The notes under the pieces: model-generated | What the model saw: only the letters and a program-made list of their open reading frames with translations | What the model was told of the DNA's origin: nothing | Databases searched by the model: none | Shown: positions 5,092 to 12,935 of the stretch, piece after piece | Layout: the number at the start of each line of letters is the position of its first letter | Numbering within the stretch: position 1 is the stretch's first letter | Position numbers and translations under genes: made by a program | Virus record (IMG/VR): IMGVR_UViG_3300037502_001652 | Span: 1 to 20,443 of that record | Strand: one strand, 5' to 3' | Source: a virus | DNA length: 20,443 nt

Positions 5092-6908
5092 TGTCCACCC
5101 CCCTGTTTTGCTGCTGCTGCACGTCGCTGATCCGCTGCTCTCTCTATTTCTTTAGCAAAGCTGCCACCCGCGGCTGGAGCGCTAGGTGCAGCAGGCGCCC
5201 TTGGAGTTGCAGGAGCGGACGGAGCAGAAGGTGCAGAAGATGTCTGCCCAGGTTTTTTGAGGTTGAATGTTCGGTAGAGATCGTCGTTATATTCTTCTCT
5301 AATGCGTTTGAATTCATCAGAGCGAGTAAATTTCAAATAATTGCCACGAGGATTTTGCTCCATGTAATCCTGGAAGGCCTCAATCCGTTTGCGATCAAAG
5401 TCAGAGCGCTTCTGAAGCAGCGTCATCTTCTCTTTGAGAACATTTGCGTTTGTTGAAAGCGTTCCTGGTATGCGACGAACAACAGCTCGCTCGCCTTCAG
5501 TCACAGCACCTTGACCTTTGATATAGAGCTGGGTGTATAGCAGCTCAAGCTCCGCAAGGTTTCCGGCTAATGAAGCGACCGCATTAAGTTTCTCTTGATC
5601 AGCGCCTTTGAGCAGACCTCTAATCGCGTCCTCGACCGCAGGAATACCAATTGACGTCTGGCCAATCTTGACGCCATCGGTAACAAGCTTTCCGATCGCA
5701 GCGCCAATTCCTGGTTTGGCAAGAATTCCAAGCAGATCCGGCGCAGTATTAATCTGCTCCATCGCCTGCGTGGTAATAAATCCAATCTTGTCTGCTGTTG
5801 CAAGATCGCTTTCAAGCTGCTCTTCTTGTTTAACGCCCACTTCTGCGCGTTTGGTAGCGGTCGTTTTGGCTTCTTCTCTTTCCACTTCCGCTTCGCTCGT
5901 GCTTCTAAACGGCGATCCTACAGGGGCTGCTGGAGCACCTGCTGCTGGTGCGCCTGCTGTCGGTGCGCGACCAGGAAGAGCTCCGCCGGTTGTCGGTGTG
6001 GGGCCTCCGGGAGCGCCCTCTGGCTTCTTCACGCCATACGCTGAAGCAATACTCCAGTAAGTATCAAAATCACGATTGGCCCAGGCGTTATTGAGCCTGA
6101 ATGCGTCTTGCGCTGGCATCTTTATCGATTGTCTTGTATAGGCTATTTCAACCTCTTCCTGGCCCTTCGGGAATTGATACCACGTATTAAATTGGCGATC
6201 GAAAACCCCAGCGTCTTTGACATCGAAACGTTCGCGCTCCATTTGGGTGGCCTTCTGCATGATCGCCGCAGGATCTGCATTCGGGTCAAGGCGAGCCATC
6301 TCAATTAAATTGCGACTACTTATAAAATCTGGGTTTGGCGGTGCTATCTGAATTCCAGGCACTCCCTCCAATCCCGCCGGTTTAGCTTGAGCAGGTCTCT
6401 GACCAGACACAGGCAGAGCGCCACCAGAGGGCTGTGCAGTAGGTTTACGAACGACAGACGGAGGAAGCGCGGTTCCGCCTTCAGGGCCAGCAGGTAATGC
6501 ACCCGCAGGTCCGGTGGCAAGAGTGGTTCGCGTCGGGTCTCCCTGGCCAAGCATTCGAGCAAAAGCGGCATCGCGCTGACGCATTCTTTCTAAGCCAAGG
6601 CCAGCACCAGCAAGCTCAAGCTCCTGGCCAGCGATGGTCTTAGCAAGCTCCTGTTCTTTCTCTTGAGCGGCGCCAAGATTTCCGGCTACCCGACCAAAAG
6701 CCTCAAAAGCGCTACCAGTTCTAGTGGGAGCCAAAAACCCTTGCGCGGCCGCCAACCACATGGGATCAAAAGTGCGACCTTTACGGACATCCAATGTCTC
6801 GGCAAGTTTTTTTTGCGCCTCTATATAACGACGATTGGCCTCAGCCGCTTCCGGCGACACCTCCGGCAAGAACCCCGATAAAGCGCCTTTAGATTGTTGC
6901 GTAGCCAT
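5088..6908 (-). CDS. Large virion protein, probable internal/ejection protein (606 aa)
   Basis: The protein starts MATQQSKGALSGFLPEVSPE. The N-terminal ~130 residues are helical (AEANRRYIEAQKKLAETLDV, MWLAAAQGFLAPTRTGSAFEA), then a Gly/Pro/Ala linker (~135-190), a compact domain around 195-295 (SRNLIEMARLDPNADPAAIM, FDTYWSIASAYGVKKPEG), another Ala/Pro linker (~300-330), a long helical region ~345-555 containing GQGAVTEGERAVVRRIPGTL, and an Ala/Pro/Ser tail ending KQGGGQ. No enzyme motif is evident. Helical modules joined by flexible linkers, in a gene between other large late proteins and coupled by ATGA to the transglycosylase-like gene, fit an internal core or DNA-ejection protein like T7 gp15 by position. 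The function is inferred from context. The ribosome binding site before ATG 6908 is weak. Confidence 0.7.
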   Translation of the reverse strand: MATQQSKGALSGFLPEVSPEAAEANRRYIEAQKKLAETLDVRKGRTFDPMWLAAAQGFLAPTRTGSAFEAFGRVAGNLGAAQEKEQELAKTIAGQELELAGAGLGLERMRQRDAAFARMLGQGDPTRTTLATGPAGALPAGPEGGTALPPSVVRKPTAQPSGGALPVSGQRPAQAKPAGLEGVPGIQIAPPNPDFISSRNLIEMARLDPNADPAAIMQKATQMERERFDVKDAGVFDRQFNTWYQFPKGQEEVEIAYTRQSIKMPAQDAFRLNNAWANRDFDTYWSIASAYGVKKPEGAPGGPTPTTGGALPGRAPTAGAPAAGAPAAPVGSPFRSTSEAEVEREEAKTTATKRAEVGVKQEEQLESDLATADKIGFITTQAMEQINTAPDLLGILAKPGIGAAIGKLVTDGVKIGQTSIGIPAVEDAIRGLLKGADQEKLNAVASLAGNLAELELLYTQLYIKGQGAVTEGERAVVRRIPGTLSTNANVLKEKMTLLQKRSDFDRKRIEAFQDYMEQNPRGNYLKFTRSDEFKRIREEYNDDLYRTFNLKKPGQTSSAPSAPSAPATPRAPAAPSAPAAGGSFAKEIERAADQRRAAAAKQGGGQ

Positions 6909-6919
6909 GATTTAACCGT

Positions 6920-7924
6920 TCAATTTGGATCGTAAAAAGTGTCGTCAACCGGATTAAATCCTTCGTTACGAAGAATTTCTTCAAAGGCTTCTTCGGTCAT
7001 TCCTCCAGGTATCTCACCGCCAAACGTGCCTTTAACCCAATCAAAAATGCTACCGAGTCCGGTGCCTAATGCTGTTCCACCTGCACCAGTCGTGCCACCT
7101 TTTGCTGCGCCGAGCAACGAAATGATCCCGAGAACATTTTCGAGGTCCGACTTTTGATAATAATCCTGCCCTTTCGGCCCCACAAAGGTCTCTGTCTGAG
7201 TCGTAGGTACCGTATACCCTCGCATGAGCCCAGCGGCACTAGTAGCTGTTTTAAGAGGGGCATCAAGAATGCTCTGCTGATATGCCTGCCGTTCGGCTCC
7301 AGCCTTTGTTAATGCGCCAGCGCCTGTCAACCCCAAAGATTGCTCCGCGCCAGCAATATCAGCCTGCGTGCGAGCCGCTTGGTTAAGTAAACTACCCTCA
7401 TCAAGCGCAGCCTTAAGAGCTTCGCTATATCCCTTTGAAAGGGCGCCGTACTGCTGCCCAGTCAGGTTCGATTGAATGTCCGCCATGGACTGCCCAAGGG
7501 CCCCAGCGTACCGCCTACTACCTAAATTCCCGCCACCGACAAACCCGGCCTTCAGCATCGGCAGCACGTTACGCTGCACATTCTGCTGCGACAAACGCGC
7601 CATTTCATCGACGACGTTCTGCGTGTAGGGGTTCATTAGGGCGTTAAGGCGCTCAGGAGTGATGCCTCCAGCAGCCGTCGCGGCAGTCTGTCCAGCAGCG
7701 GTCAGACCAGGTCTATATGCGCCTGCCGCGCCTTCAACTTGACCGTAACCAAGCGTTTGGAGCGGATCATATCCAGCAACCATCTCTGATGGCGCCCGAC
7801 CGATCGCAGTCTGACCAGCTTGAGATAGATCACTCAGATAGTCCGTGTAATAACTTGGCGCAGTCGTCGCAGTCGTTTGCGTCTGCGTAATATCTGGTAA
7901 CGGCGACCCTTGCATGATGGACAT
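6920..7924 (-). CDS. Virion protein, probable internal/ejection protein (334 aa)
   Basis: ATG 7924 is preceded by AGGAGA at 6 bases. The centre of the protein (residues ~97-175) has the pattern MNPYTQNVVDEMARLSQQNV, KAGFVGGGNLGSRRYAGALG and ADIQSNLTGQQYGALSKGYSEAL, which recurs in late genes of aquatic podovirus-like phages. It is Ala/Gly/Gln-rich and mostly helical, with an N-terminal Thr/Gln-rich segment and a Gly-rich hydrophobic stretch near residues 262-292 (NVLGIISLLGAAKG) before an acidic tail. These properties suit a protein that is ejected with the genome and partitions into the envelope, the position equivalent to T7 gp14. No catalytic motif is visible. It is separated from its neighbours by 11 bp downstream and 2 bp upstream. 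Confidence 0.75.
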   Translation of the reverse strand: MSIMQGSPLPDITQTQTTATTAPSYYTDYLSDLSQAGQTAIGRAPSEMVAGYDPLQTLGYGQVEGAAGAYRPGLTAAGQTAATAAGGITPERLNALMNPYTQNVVDEMARLSQQNVQRNVLPMLKAGFVGGGNLGSRRYAGALGQSMADIQSNLTGQQYGALSKGYSEALKAALDEGSLLNQAARTQADIAGAEQSLGLTGAGALTKAGAERQAYQQSILDAPLKTATSAAGLMRGYTVPTTQTETFVGPKGQDYYQKSDLENVLGIISLLGAAKGGTTGAGGTALGTGLGSIFDWVKGTFGGEIPGGMTEEAFEEILRNEGFNPVDDTFYDPN

Positions 7925-7926
7925 GG

Positions 7927-10900
7927 TTATCTCCTAGCCTTTTGATCTTTGGAGCCCTTCTTAGGGCTGTTTTTCAAGTAATCCAATGGCGACTTAGCCG
8001 GTGGGGGCAAGTCTTTGGGATGCGCTGATCTTGCCTGTGCGCGGATCGAATGCATCATGTCGTAAAGCTTGTCGCTGCCCGCTTTTGTAGAGCCGTTCCC
8101 AAGGGCAGCCACCACGTCAGCGGGGAATACAAATTCACCGTCTGCCAACATGGCAGGAATGTCGTCCGATTGACCGTCTCCAGGACCGGTAACCGCATCG
8201 CCTTCGCGGAAATCAATACGGGGCTTGCCAGAGTGATGAATCACATTCAGCCCGCCCCCGGCATACCGGCCATACCTTGTGGTGCCGCCCTGATTGAAAA
8301 GGGGGGTAGATAAACCACCCGCTTTAAAATACGAAGTGCGGCTCGAATTAAACCCACCAAGAGGGTTAAGGGCTGACGCAATATCTGAATCGATGCTACG
8401 CGCAATATTCAGCGTGTCATCAATTTCCGATGGCTTACCGTAATTAAAATAACTGGGAGCAGGTTGAACGTTCATATCAGTCTTCGGAGTTTCGGTTTTC
8501 TGCCCCTCTAGCGCCATGAAAGGATCTTGGCCAGTATATGACTGACCCTCGACTTTTTCCAGAAATTCCTGTAAGGGGCCTTTGAATTCCTCGGTTGGTC
8601 CACCAGTCGTAATTGGTCTAAAAGGTCCAAATTGATCTTCTGATGCAGAAGGCGCTCGGGAGCCAAGAAATGCGCTTAAACCACCCATCAGAGCGGCCTG
8701 ACGCGTCGGTTGCTGTCGTGGCACCGTCGGTCTTGGTTGACCGCCACCCTCTCCGGTTCCATCCCCTTCGCCAGTCCCGGTTCCGGTACCCGTACCACCC
8801 TGGCCGATACCCGTACCTTCGGTGCCAGTACCCGTCCCCGTGCCTTCCTCGCCTCGGGCTGGGCCTTCGCCTGTACCGCCTGGGACTCCAGTACCTGTAC
8901 CACCGCCGGGAACCACTCCGGCCTCGCCACCGCCGGGTTCGGTGCCTGTGCCAAATCCACCCGCGCCGGGTGTTCCAGGTGTTCCGGTACCCGCAGCACC
9001 ACCCGCCAGTGTGGTTGATGAGCCTTCCGTGCCGGTCGGCGCAGAAGGAGCTGAGGGTGTCGTCGTAGGTAACTCAGGTGCAGGCGCGGGAGTCAGTGGT
9101 ACGTTTGCCCCCGTTTCTGTCGTCGAACCTGAAGTCGTTGGTACCCCGGTGGCTCCGGCTGTCCCGGTGGCCCCAGTGGTAGTCCCGGTGCCTGACGAGG
9201 TGGGTACTTTGTCGTACAAATACACATCGGCGGGATCACCACTTACACCTTTAAATAGTTCTTGATTTTCGCCGCTAACTGCGCCGGGCGGTGTCGTAGT
9301 CTGAGTCCCCGGTGCTGGCTGTGCATCCCCAGGCACGCCTTCTCGGCCACCTGTTGCTCCTTCGGCACCTGTTGCAGCGCCGCCCGCAGTTTCGCCAAGC
9401 TTCTTGGAAACTTCTTTGACCACCTCCGGAGAAGCTTGCGAAACCTCCACCTCCTTCATGATAGGAGTTTTTGTAACCGGATCTTGATAAAGCTCTACAA
9501 ATACCGGCACAGGTTCTGATTTGGTCGGCACCAGCACCTGACGGTCGGGCAGCAAAATAAGCGAATAAGTTTTTCCACCTACATCAATAATGTCGTTCGT
9601 ACCGGTCTGTGCGGCGCGGGCCACCAACGACCAAGTGGTCTCTTGCGGCGCACCACCAGCACCCGCCCCACCCATCGGACTAAAGATCGCTCGGTTCTGA
9701 CTCGTCGGGCTTCCCGCGCCGGATGTAAGAAGGTTGAATAGTGTGGTAGGCGACGGTGGCGCGTTACCCATCGGGGTACCCTGCATGTCGGTTGCAGTAA
9801 GGCTGTAATCAACGGTGGGTGCGCCGGGGGTAGAGGGTCTTACATTATATGAACCCGTTTCCGAGGAATATGTGACGTCCAGGCCAGAGATATCTTTAAT
9901 CTCTTTGGCGCTCAACTGTCGAATAGCCTCACCATCTTGGAATAAATACCCATAACCATTGATGCTCGTTCTACCATCTGGGCTTATATAGATTGATCGG
10001 CTTTGCCCCGTAGTAATTTCTATCCTTAGCGGACCCTCAGTCGGCGCTTGTGCGACTTGGGTAGCATCGGATGGCACCGTAATGTCTGGACGTGCTGCAA
10101 CCTCTTGAATCCGGTTGAACAGGTCTTGATCAACAGAGGACGTGGGTGGTACCTCGGCGGGTATCGTCGGAGTAACAGGCGCGGGCGGCGTGTATTCAAA
10201 CGGATCGACACGAGGTGCTGAGGGGGCAATCGGGGTCTCCACCGGCGCGGGCGTGGAAGTAACCGGTGTTACCACAGCAGAAGACGCAGGGGGAGCTGTC
10301 GAACGATCTTGTTGTGACTCAGCAAACAACGCATCTAGTCGATTTTGCGCTGCTATTTTGTAATATTCTGCTGTCTTAAGCGCACTTTGTTTAGATACAT
10401 CGGAATCATTTCTATCATACCAATCCGCGGTGTCTAGCCACGCTTGATGAGCATTTTTGAGCTGTTTGTACTCAGGATCTAATTGCGCTGATAGATCTGA
10501 TATTGCACGATCATAAGACTGATTTGTTCTCCAACCAAATTCTTCCGGAGTAATTTTGGTTTGTTTCCCAAAACCATCTGTCATTATTAGATCAGGAGAA
10601 ATACTTATATTCCTATCTTGATACAAAGGTTGTGTGATATCTATGCCAGCATTTGTTAAGTTTTGAAGTCTTTGATTGTAATCTTGTTCAAATTTTACTA
10701 ATGATTCTTTGTTTTTAATTTCTTGATCAAAAGCTCTTTGAGCCATTTCATATGCAACGCTCAAAGGCGCCCCTTCGGCGAGCGACGTCATATATGCCTG
10801 TACCGCAGCATCAGACTTCGATAGCTCTGAACCTATTGTCTCCTGCGGATCGGCGGACTTGAGCGTCTCCGTAACCGCACTCCCAGCCCTGTTAAACAGA

Positions 10901-12252
10901 TTTGCACTCTCAGTGCTTAATGTATTTACGAAATTATTGTATTCGCCAGAAAGCGCCGATAATTGGTTGTTAAGCTTATCAAATTCGGCTTTTGCTTCGT
11001 TGTATTGAGTGAAGAAGCCTTTATCCTCTAACTTTTTATAAGTAGAGTTAAGACCCTCAACAGCTGCATTGATGTCGGGTATGTACTTATCTCGTTCAGC
11101 CGCCATCTTTGCCGCAATATCATCAAAATATTCAGGAGTTCTTCCAAATTGTCCTTCATAATTCATCCAGAAAGGATCAGAACGCATCCTATCGGCTCTT
11201 TCTTGGTTCTCCTTAGCCCGCCTGTCGTACTTATCGTAGTATTCGTTTCTTAACCAGTTGTTACGATCCTGATAATATTTAAAATCATTTACGTCTTGCT
11301 GGTTATCTTTAATAATACCATTTACCTTTTCTGCGGCGGTGTTCGTATCTTTCTGGAGACCTTCAAGCTGTTGATGCTTCTTCTGAGCTTCAGATAAGGT
11401 AGTTCCTGCTTGTTGAGCCTTTAACGCATCGGCCATGACCTGACCAGTAGTGCGTGCAAGACTACCAATCACAGCATCGTTTACATCTTTATCAAGAAGC
11501 TTGGCCATCAAAGCAGAATTGGTAGCCCCCACCACGTAACGGCCAAGTGTCGGGTTGTCTTGAATAAGCTTTCCCAATTCTGGTACTTCATTGATCGCCT
11601 TAGCAACGATCTGCGTTGACTGCAAAAGCGAAGATAGCGCAGCAGTCTCAACATCTTGTCCCATGACCGCTGCTTGAGCGGTTGAAGAAAGCACATTTTG
11701 AACGGGTTGAGGTAGCGCTCGGAAATCTGCTGATTGTCCGAGAGAGAATGGAATAGTCTGCGCTACACCTGTAAGCAGCGCCTGATCAATCGGCTTGCCT
11801 GTGATTGCCGCCTCTACCGCACGCCCTGCCATATTGCCTGCAAGAGCACCAAAGACGGTAGGCGCAACACCGGCACCCAGAGTAGCACCAGTTCCAGCAG
11901 CAATACCCGTCCCCAGGCCGGCAGCAGTCGCACTCGTGGCGCCCGCGGTTACACCGGTAGTTGCGCCAGCACCGGCGGATACACCAGAACCCAGGGTCGT
12001 GCCTGTCGCGGAGCTCACGGAGCTTGTTACAGCGCTGGATACCATAGAGCCAACTTGAGCACCAACACCTGAGAGCACCGCACTTTTTAATACATCGCTA
12101 GCGCTGCCACCTTGAACAGCAGTTAAGGTACCGGCGATCACACCAGTTCCTACTGCGGTTGCGAATACTGACGCTCCGACAATGGCGGTGCCAATCGCCG
12201 CAGCCGCCCCAGAAGCGACCGCAGCACCAATAATTATTGGAGCGGCTGGCAT
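7927..12252 (-). CDS. Giant multidomain virion protein (1441 aa), probable internal/tail protein
   Basis: The ATG at 12252 directly follows the previous stop (TAAATG). Regions: residues 1-~240 are Gly/Ala/Val/Thr-rich and hydrophobic (PIIIGAAVASGAAAAIGTAI), with potential to insert in membranes; ~285-640 are charged and helical, coiled-coil-like (TNTAAEKVNGIIKDNQQDVN, DKYDRRAKENQERADRM); ~640-760 are Pro/Thr linkers; ~760-830 look beta-rich (SRSIYISPDGRTSINGYGYL); ~1000-1175 are a Gly-Thr low-complexity tract; ~1310-1410 form a conserved phage module with GPGDGQSDDIPAMLADGEF, VFPADVVAALGNGSTKAG and a Met/Arg helix; the tail is Lys-rich. No enzyme motif was found. Size and location among late genes fit the largest internal/ejection protein. 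The central coiled region is much more AT-rich than the rest. Confidence 0.75.
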   Translation of the reverse strand: MPAAPIIIGAAVASGAAAAIGTAIVGASVFATAVGTGVIAGTLTAVQGGSASDVLKSAVLSGVGAQVGSMVSSAVTSSVSSATGTTLGSGVSAGAGATTGVTAGATSATAAGLGTGIAAGTGATLGAGVAPTVFGALAGNMAGRAVEAAITGKPIDQALLTGVAQTIPFSLGQSADFRALPQPVQNVLSSTAQAAVMGQDVETAALSSLLQSTQIVAKAINEVPELGKLIQDNPTLGRYVVGATNSALMAKLLDKDVNDAVIGSLARTTGQVMADALKAQQAGTTLSEAQKKHQQLEGLQKDTNTAAEKVNGIIKDNQQDVNDFKYYQDRNNWLRNEYYDKYDRRAKENQERADRMRSDPFWMNYEGQFGRTPEYFDDIAAKMAAERDKYIPDINAAVEGLNSTYKKLEDKGFFTQYNEAKAEFDKLNNQLSALSGEYNNFVNTLSTESANLFNRAGSAVTETLKSADPQETIGSELSKSDAAVQAYMTSLAEGAPLSVAYEMAQRAFDQEIKNKESLVKFEQDYNQRLQNLTNAGIDITQPLYQDRNISISPDLIMTDGFGKQTKITPEEFGWRTNQSYDRAISDLSAQLDPEYKQLKNAHQAWLDTADWYDRNDSDVSKQSALKTAEYYKIAAQNRLDALFAESQQDRSTAPPASSAVVTPVTSTPAPVETPIAPSAPRVDPFEYTPPAPVTPTIPAEVPPTSSVDQDLFNRIQEVAARPDITVPSDATQVAQAPTEGPLRIEITTGQSRSIYISPDGRTSINGYGYLFQDGEAIRQLSAKEIKDISGLDVTYSSETGSYNVRPSTPGAPTVDYSLTATDMQGTPMGNAPPSPTTLFNLLTSGAGSPTSQNRAIFSPMGGAGAGGAPQETTWSLVARAAQTGTNDIIDVGGKTYSLILLPDRQVLVPTKSEPVPVFVELYQDPVTKTPIMKEVEVSQASPEVVKEVSKKLGETAGGAATGAEGATGGREGVPGDAQPAPGTQTTTPPGAVSGENQELFKGVSGDPADVYLYDKVPTSSGTGTTTGATGTAGATGVPTTSGSTTETGANVPLTPAPAPELPTTTPSAPSAPTGTEGSSTTLAGGAAGTGTPGTPGAGGFGTGTEPGGGEAGVVPGGGTGTGVPGGTGEGPARGEEGTGTGTGTEGTGIGQGGTGTGTGTGEGDGTGEGGGQPRPTVPRQQPTRQAALMGGLSAFLGSRAPSASEDQFGPFRPITTGGPTEEFKGPLQEFLEKVEGQSYTGQDPFMALEGQKTETPKTDMNVQPAPSYFNYGKPSEIDDTLNIARSIDSDIASALNPLGGFNSSRTSYFKAGGLSTPLFNQGGTTRYGRYAGGGLNVIHHSGKPRIDFREGDAVTGPGDGQSDDIPAMLADGEFVFPADVVAALGNGSTKAGSDKLYDMMHSIRAQARSAHPKDLPPPAKSPLDYLKNSPKKGSKDQKARR
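8730..9255 (-). repeat. Gly-Thr/Gly-rich low-complexity coding tract
   Basis: On the minus strand this stretch is a degenerate series of GGN-ACN codon pairs with interspersed GGT/GGC and GCN codons, encoding runs such as GTGTGTE, GGTGTGTGTGE and PGGGTGTGVPGGTGEG (about residues 1000-1175 of the 1441-residue protein). One full sequence line inside it (8761-8820) is 65% G+C by my count. It is not a perfect tandem repeat but has a strong hexamer-like periodicity. It probably encodes a flexible spacer and may be prone to length variation. Confidence 0.8.
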
Positions 12253-12675
12253 TTATAGCTCCACAATGTAAATGTACATAAGCTTTCCATCAATCTCTTG
12301 TTTAAGTTCTTTGATGGGTAATTTAGTTTGACGTGCAATACGTGCAAATCTTCGATCATCGGTATACGTATATGCCATCATCACGCCTATGCTTTTAAGA
12401 TACTCGGCAAGTTTCTGAAAGCCCTCAACTAAAGTGGAAGGAATTAAATCTGCCGCCATGGTATGAACTTCTACCGCGCCTTTACCACGCACCAAAATTA
12501 AAAACACAACATTTTTAATGTTGACTAATTTTGCTCCTGGTTCTTGCAAGACCGTTGCAAGTTTTGCGAGCATCTCATCTGCTTTGCGTTGATTGCCCTT
12601 AGACTCACGCAAAAAATATTTGCTGACGGTATTAAGAACTCGGCGCTCTTGGCCCTGAAAGTCATCAAAGTTCAT
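12253..12675 (-). CDS. GNAT-like small virion protein, T7 gp13-like position (140 aa)
   Basis: The gene starts in an ATGA overlap with the previous gene and its stop abuts the start of the 1441-residue protein. After a basic N-terminal helix (FDDFQGQERRVLNTVSKYFL), the protein has the strand-helix-strand order of a GNAT acetyltransferase fold: NVVFLILVRGKGAVEVHTMA, then LVEGFQKLAEYLKSIGV, then MMAYTYTDDRRFARIARQTK and a final strand KLMYIYIVEL. The acetyl-CoA loop (R/Q-x-x-G-x-G/A) is not evident, so it is probably not an active enzyme. T7 gp13 has a comparable GNAT-like organisation and lies directly downstream of gene 12, as here relative to the nozzle gene. The fold is inferred from pattern; moderate confidence. 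Confidence 0.65.
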   Translation of the reverse strand: MNFDDFQGQERRVLNTVSKYFLRESKGNQRKADEMLAKLATVLQEPGAKLVNIKNVVFLILVRGKGAVEVHTMAADLIPSTLVEGFQKLAEYLKSIGVMMAYTYTDDRRFARIARQTKLPIKELKQEIDGKLMYIYIVEL

Positions 12676-12935
12676 GGTCCAATAACCTGTGGGTTAATAG
12701 CAGCAAGCAGAGCTGATGCCCAATCAAACCAGTTATCAAATTGATCCGTGCTTGGTATCGCTTCGTTGGTGAAGATATCAATTGCTTTGAGGCCATCTCC
12801 CCACTCTTTCCAGTCGGTCTGAGGCGTGGGTATCGCAAGTTGATTAGCTGCGTACTGTTCGCACATAAGCGAAGCCCAAGATTCAAAAGTGTGAAACCTT
12901 GGATCGTATACGAGTGGAGGCGAAACGCTAGACAT
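12672..12935 (-). CDS. Small late protein, unknown function (87 aa)
   Basis: This 87-residue, acidic and tryptophan-rich protein begins MSSVSPPLVYDPRFHTFESW and contains WASLMCEQYAANQLAIP, WKEWGDGLKAIDIFTNEA and FDNWFDWASALLAAIN. It starts at a TAATG junction with the nozzle gene and ends in ATGA with the GNAT-like gene, so it is translationally coupled on both sides. No family is recognised. Position suggests a small tail or assembly protein. The spaced Trp/Phe residues in repeated helix-like units suggest a compact helical bundle. Confidence 0.7.
   Translation of the reverse strand: MSSVSPPLVYDPRFHTFESWASLMCEQYAANQLAIPTPQTDWKEWGDGLKAIDIFTNEAIPSTDQFDNWFDWASALLAAINPQVIGP

Noticed and set aside
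8730-9255. CRISPR- or tandem-array-like repetition
   Set aside because: The periodicity is that of degenerate codons for Gly and Thr inside an open frame; there are no constant-length repeats or spacers.
8643-9265. Several plus-strand frames of 100-150 codons, one Pro/Val-rich (MPVPVPVPSS...)
   Set aside because: They are antisense to the Gly-Thr tract of the 1441-residue gene; the GC-rich repeat suppresses stop codons in all frames. They lack plausible binding sites and operon context.
11734-12072. Plus-strand frames with Ala/Pro/Thr-rich or Arg/Ser-rich protein
   Set aside because: They are shadows of the Gly/Ala/Thr-rich N-terminus of the 1441-residue protein, with no binding site and no neighbours on that strand.
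12253-12675. Active acetyltransferase
   Set aside because: The fold order resembles GNAT but no acetyl-CoA loop can be identified, so no enzymatic activity is claimed.
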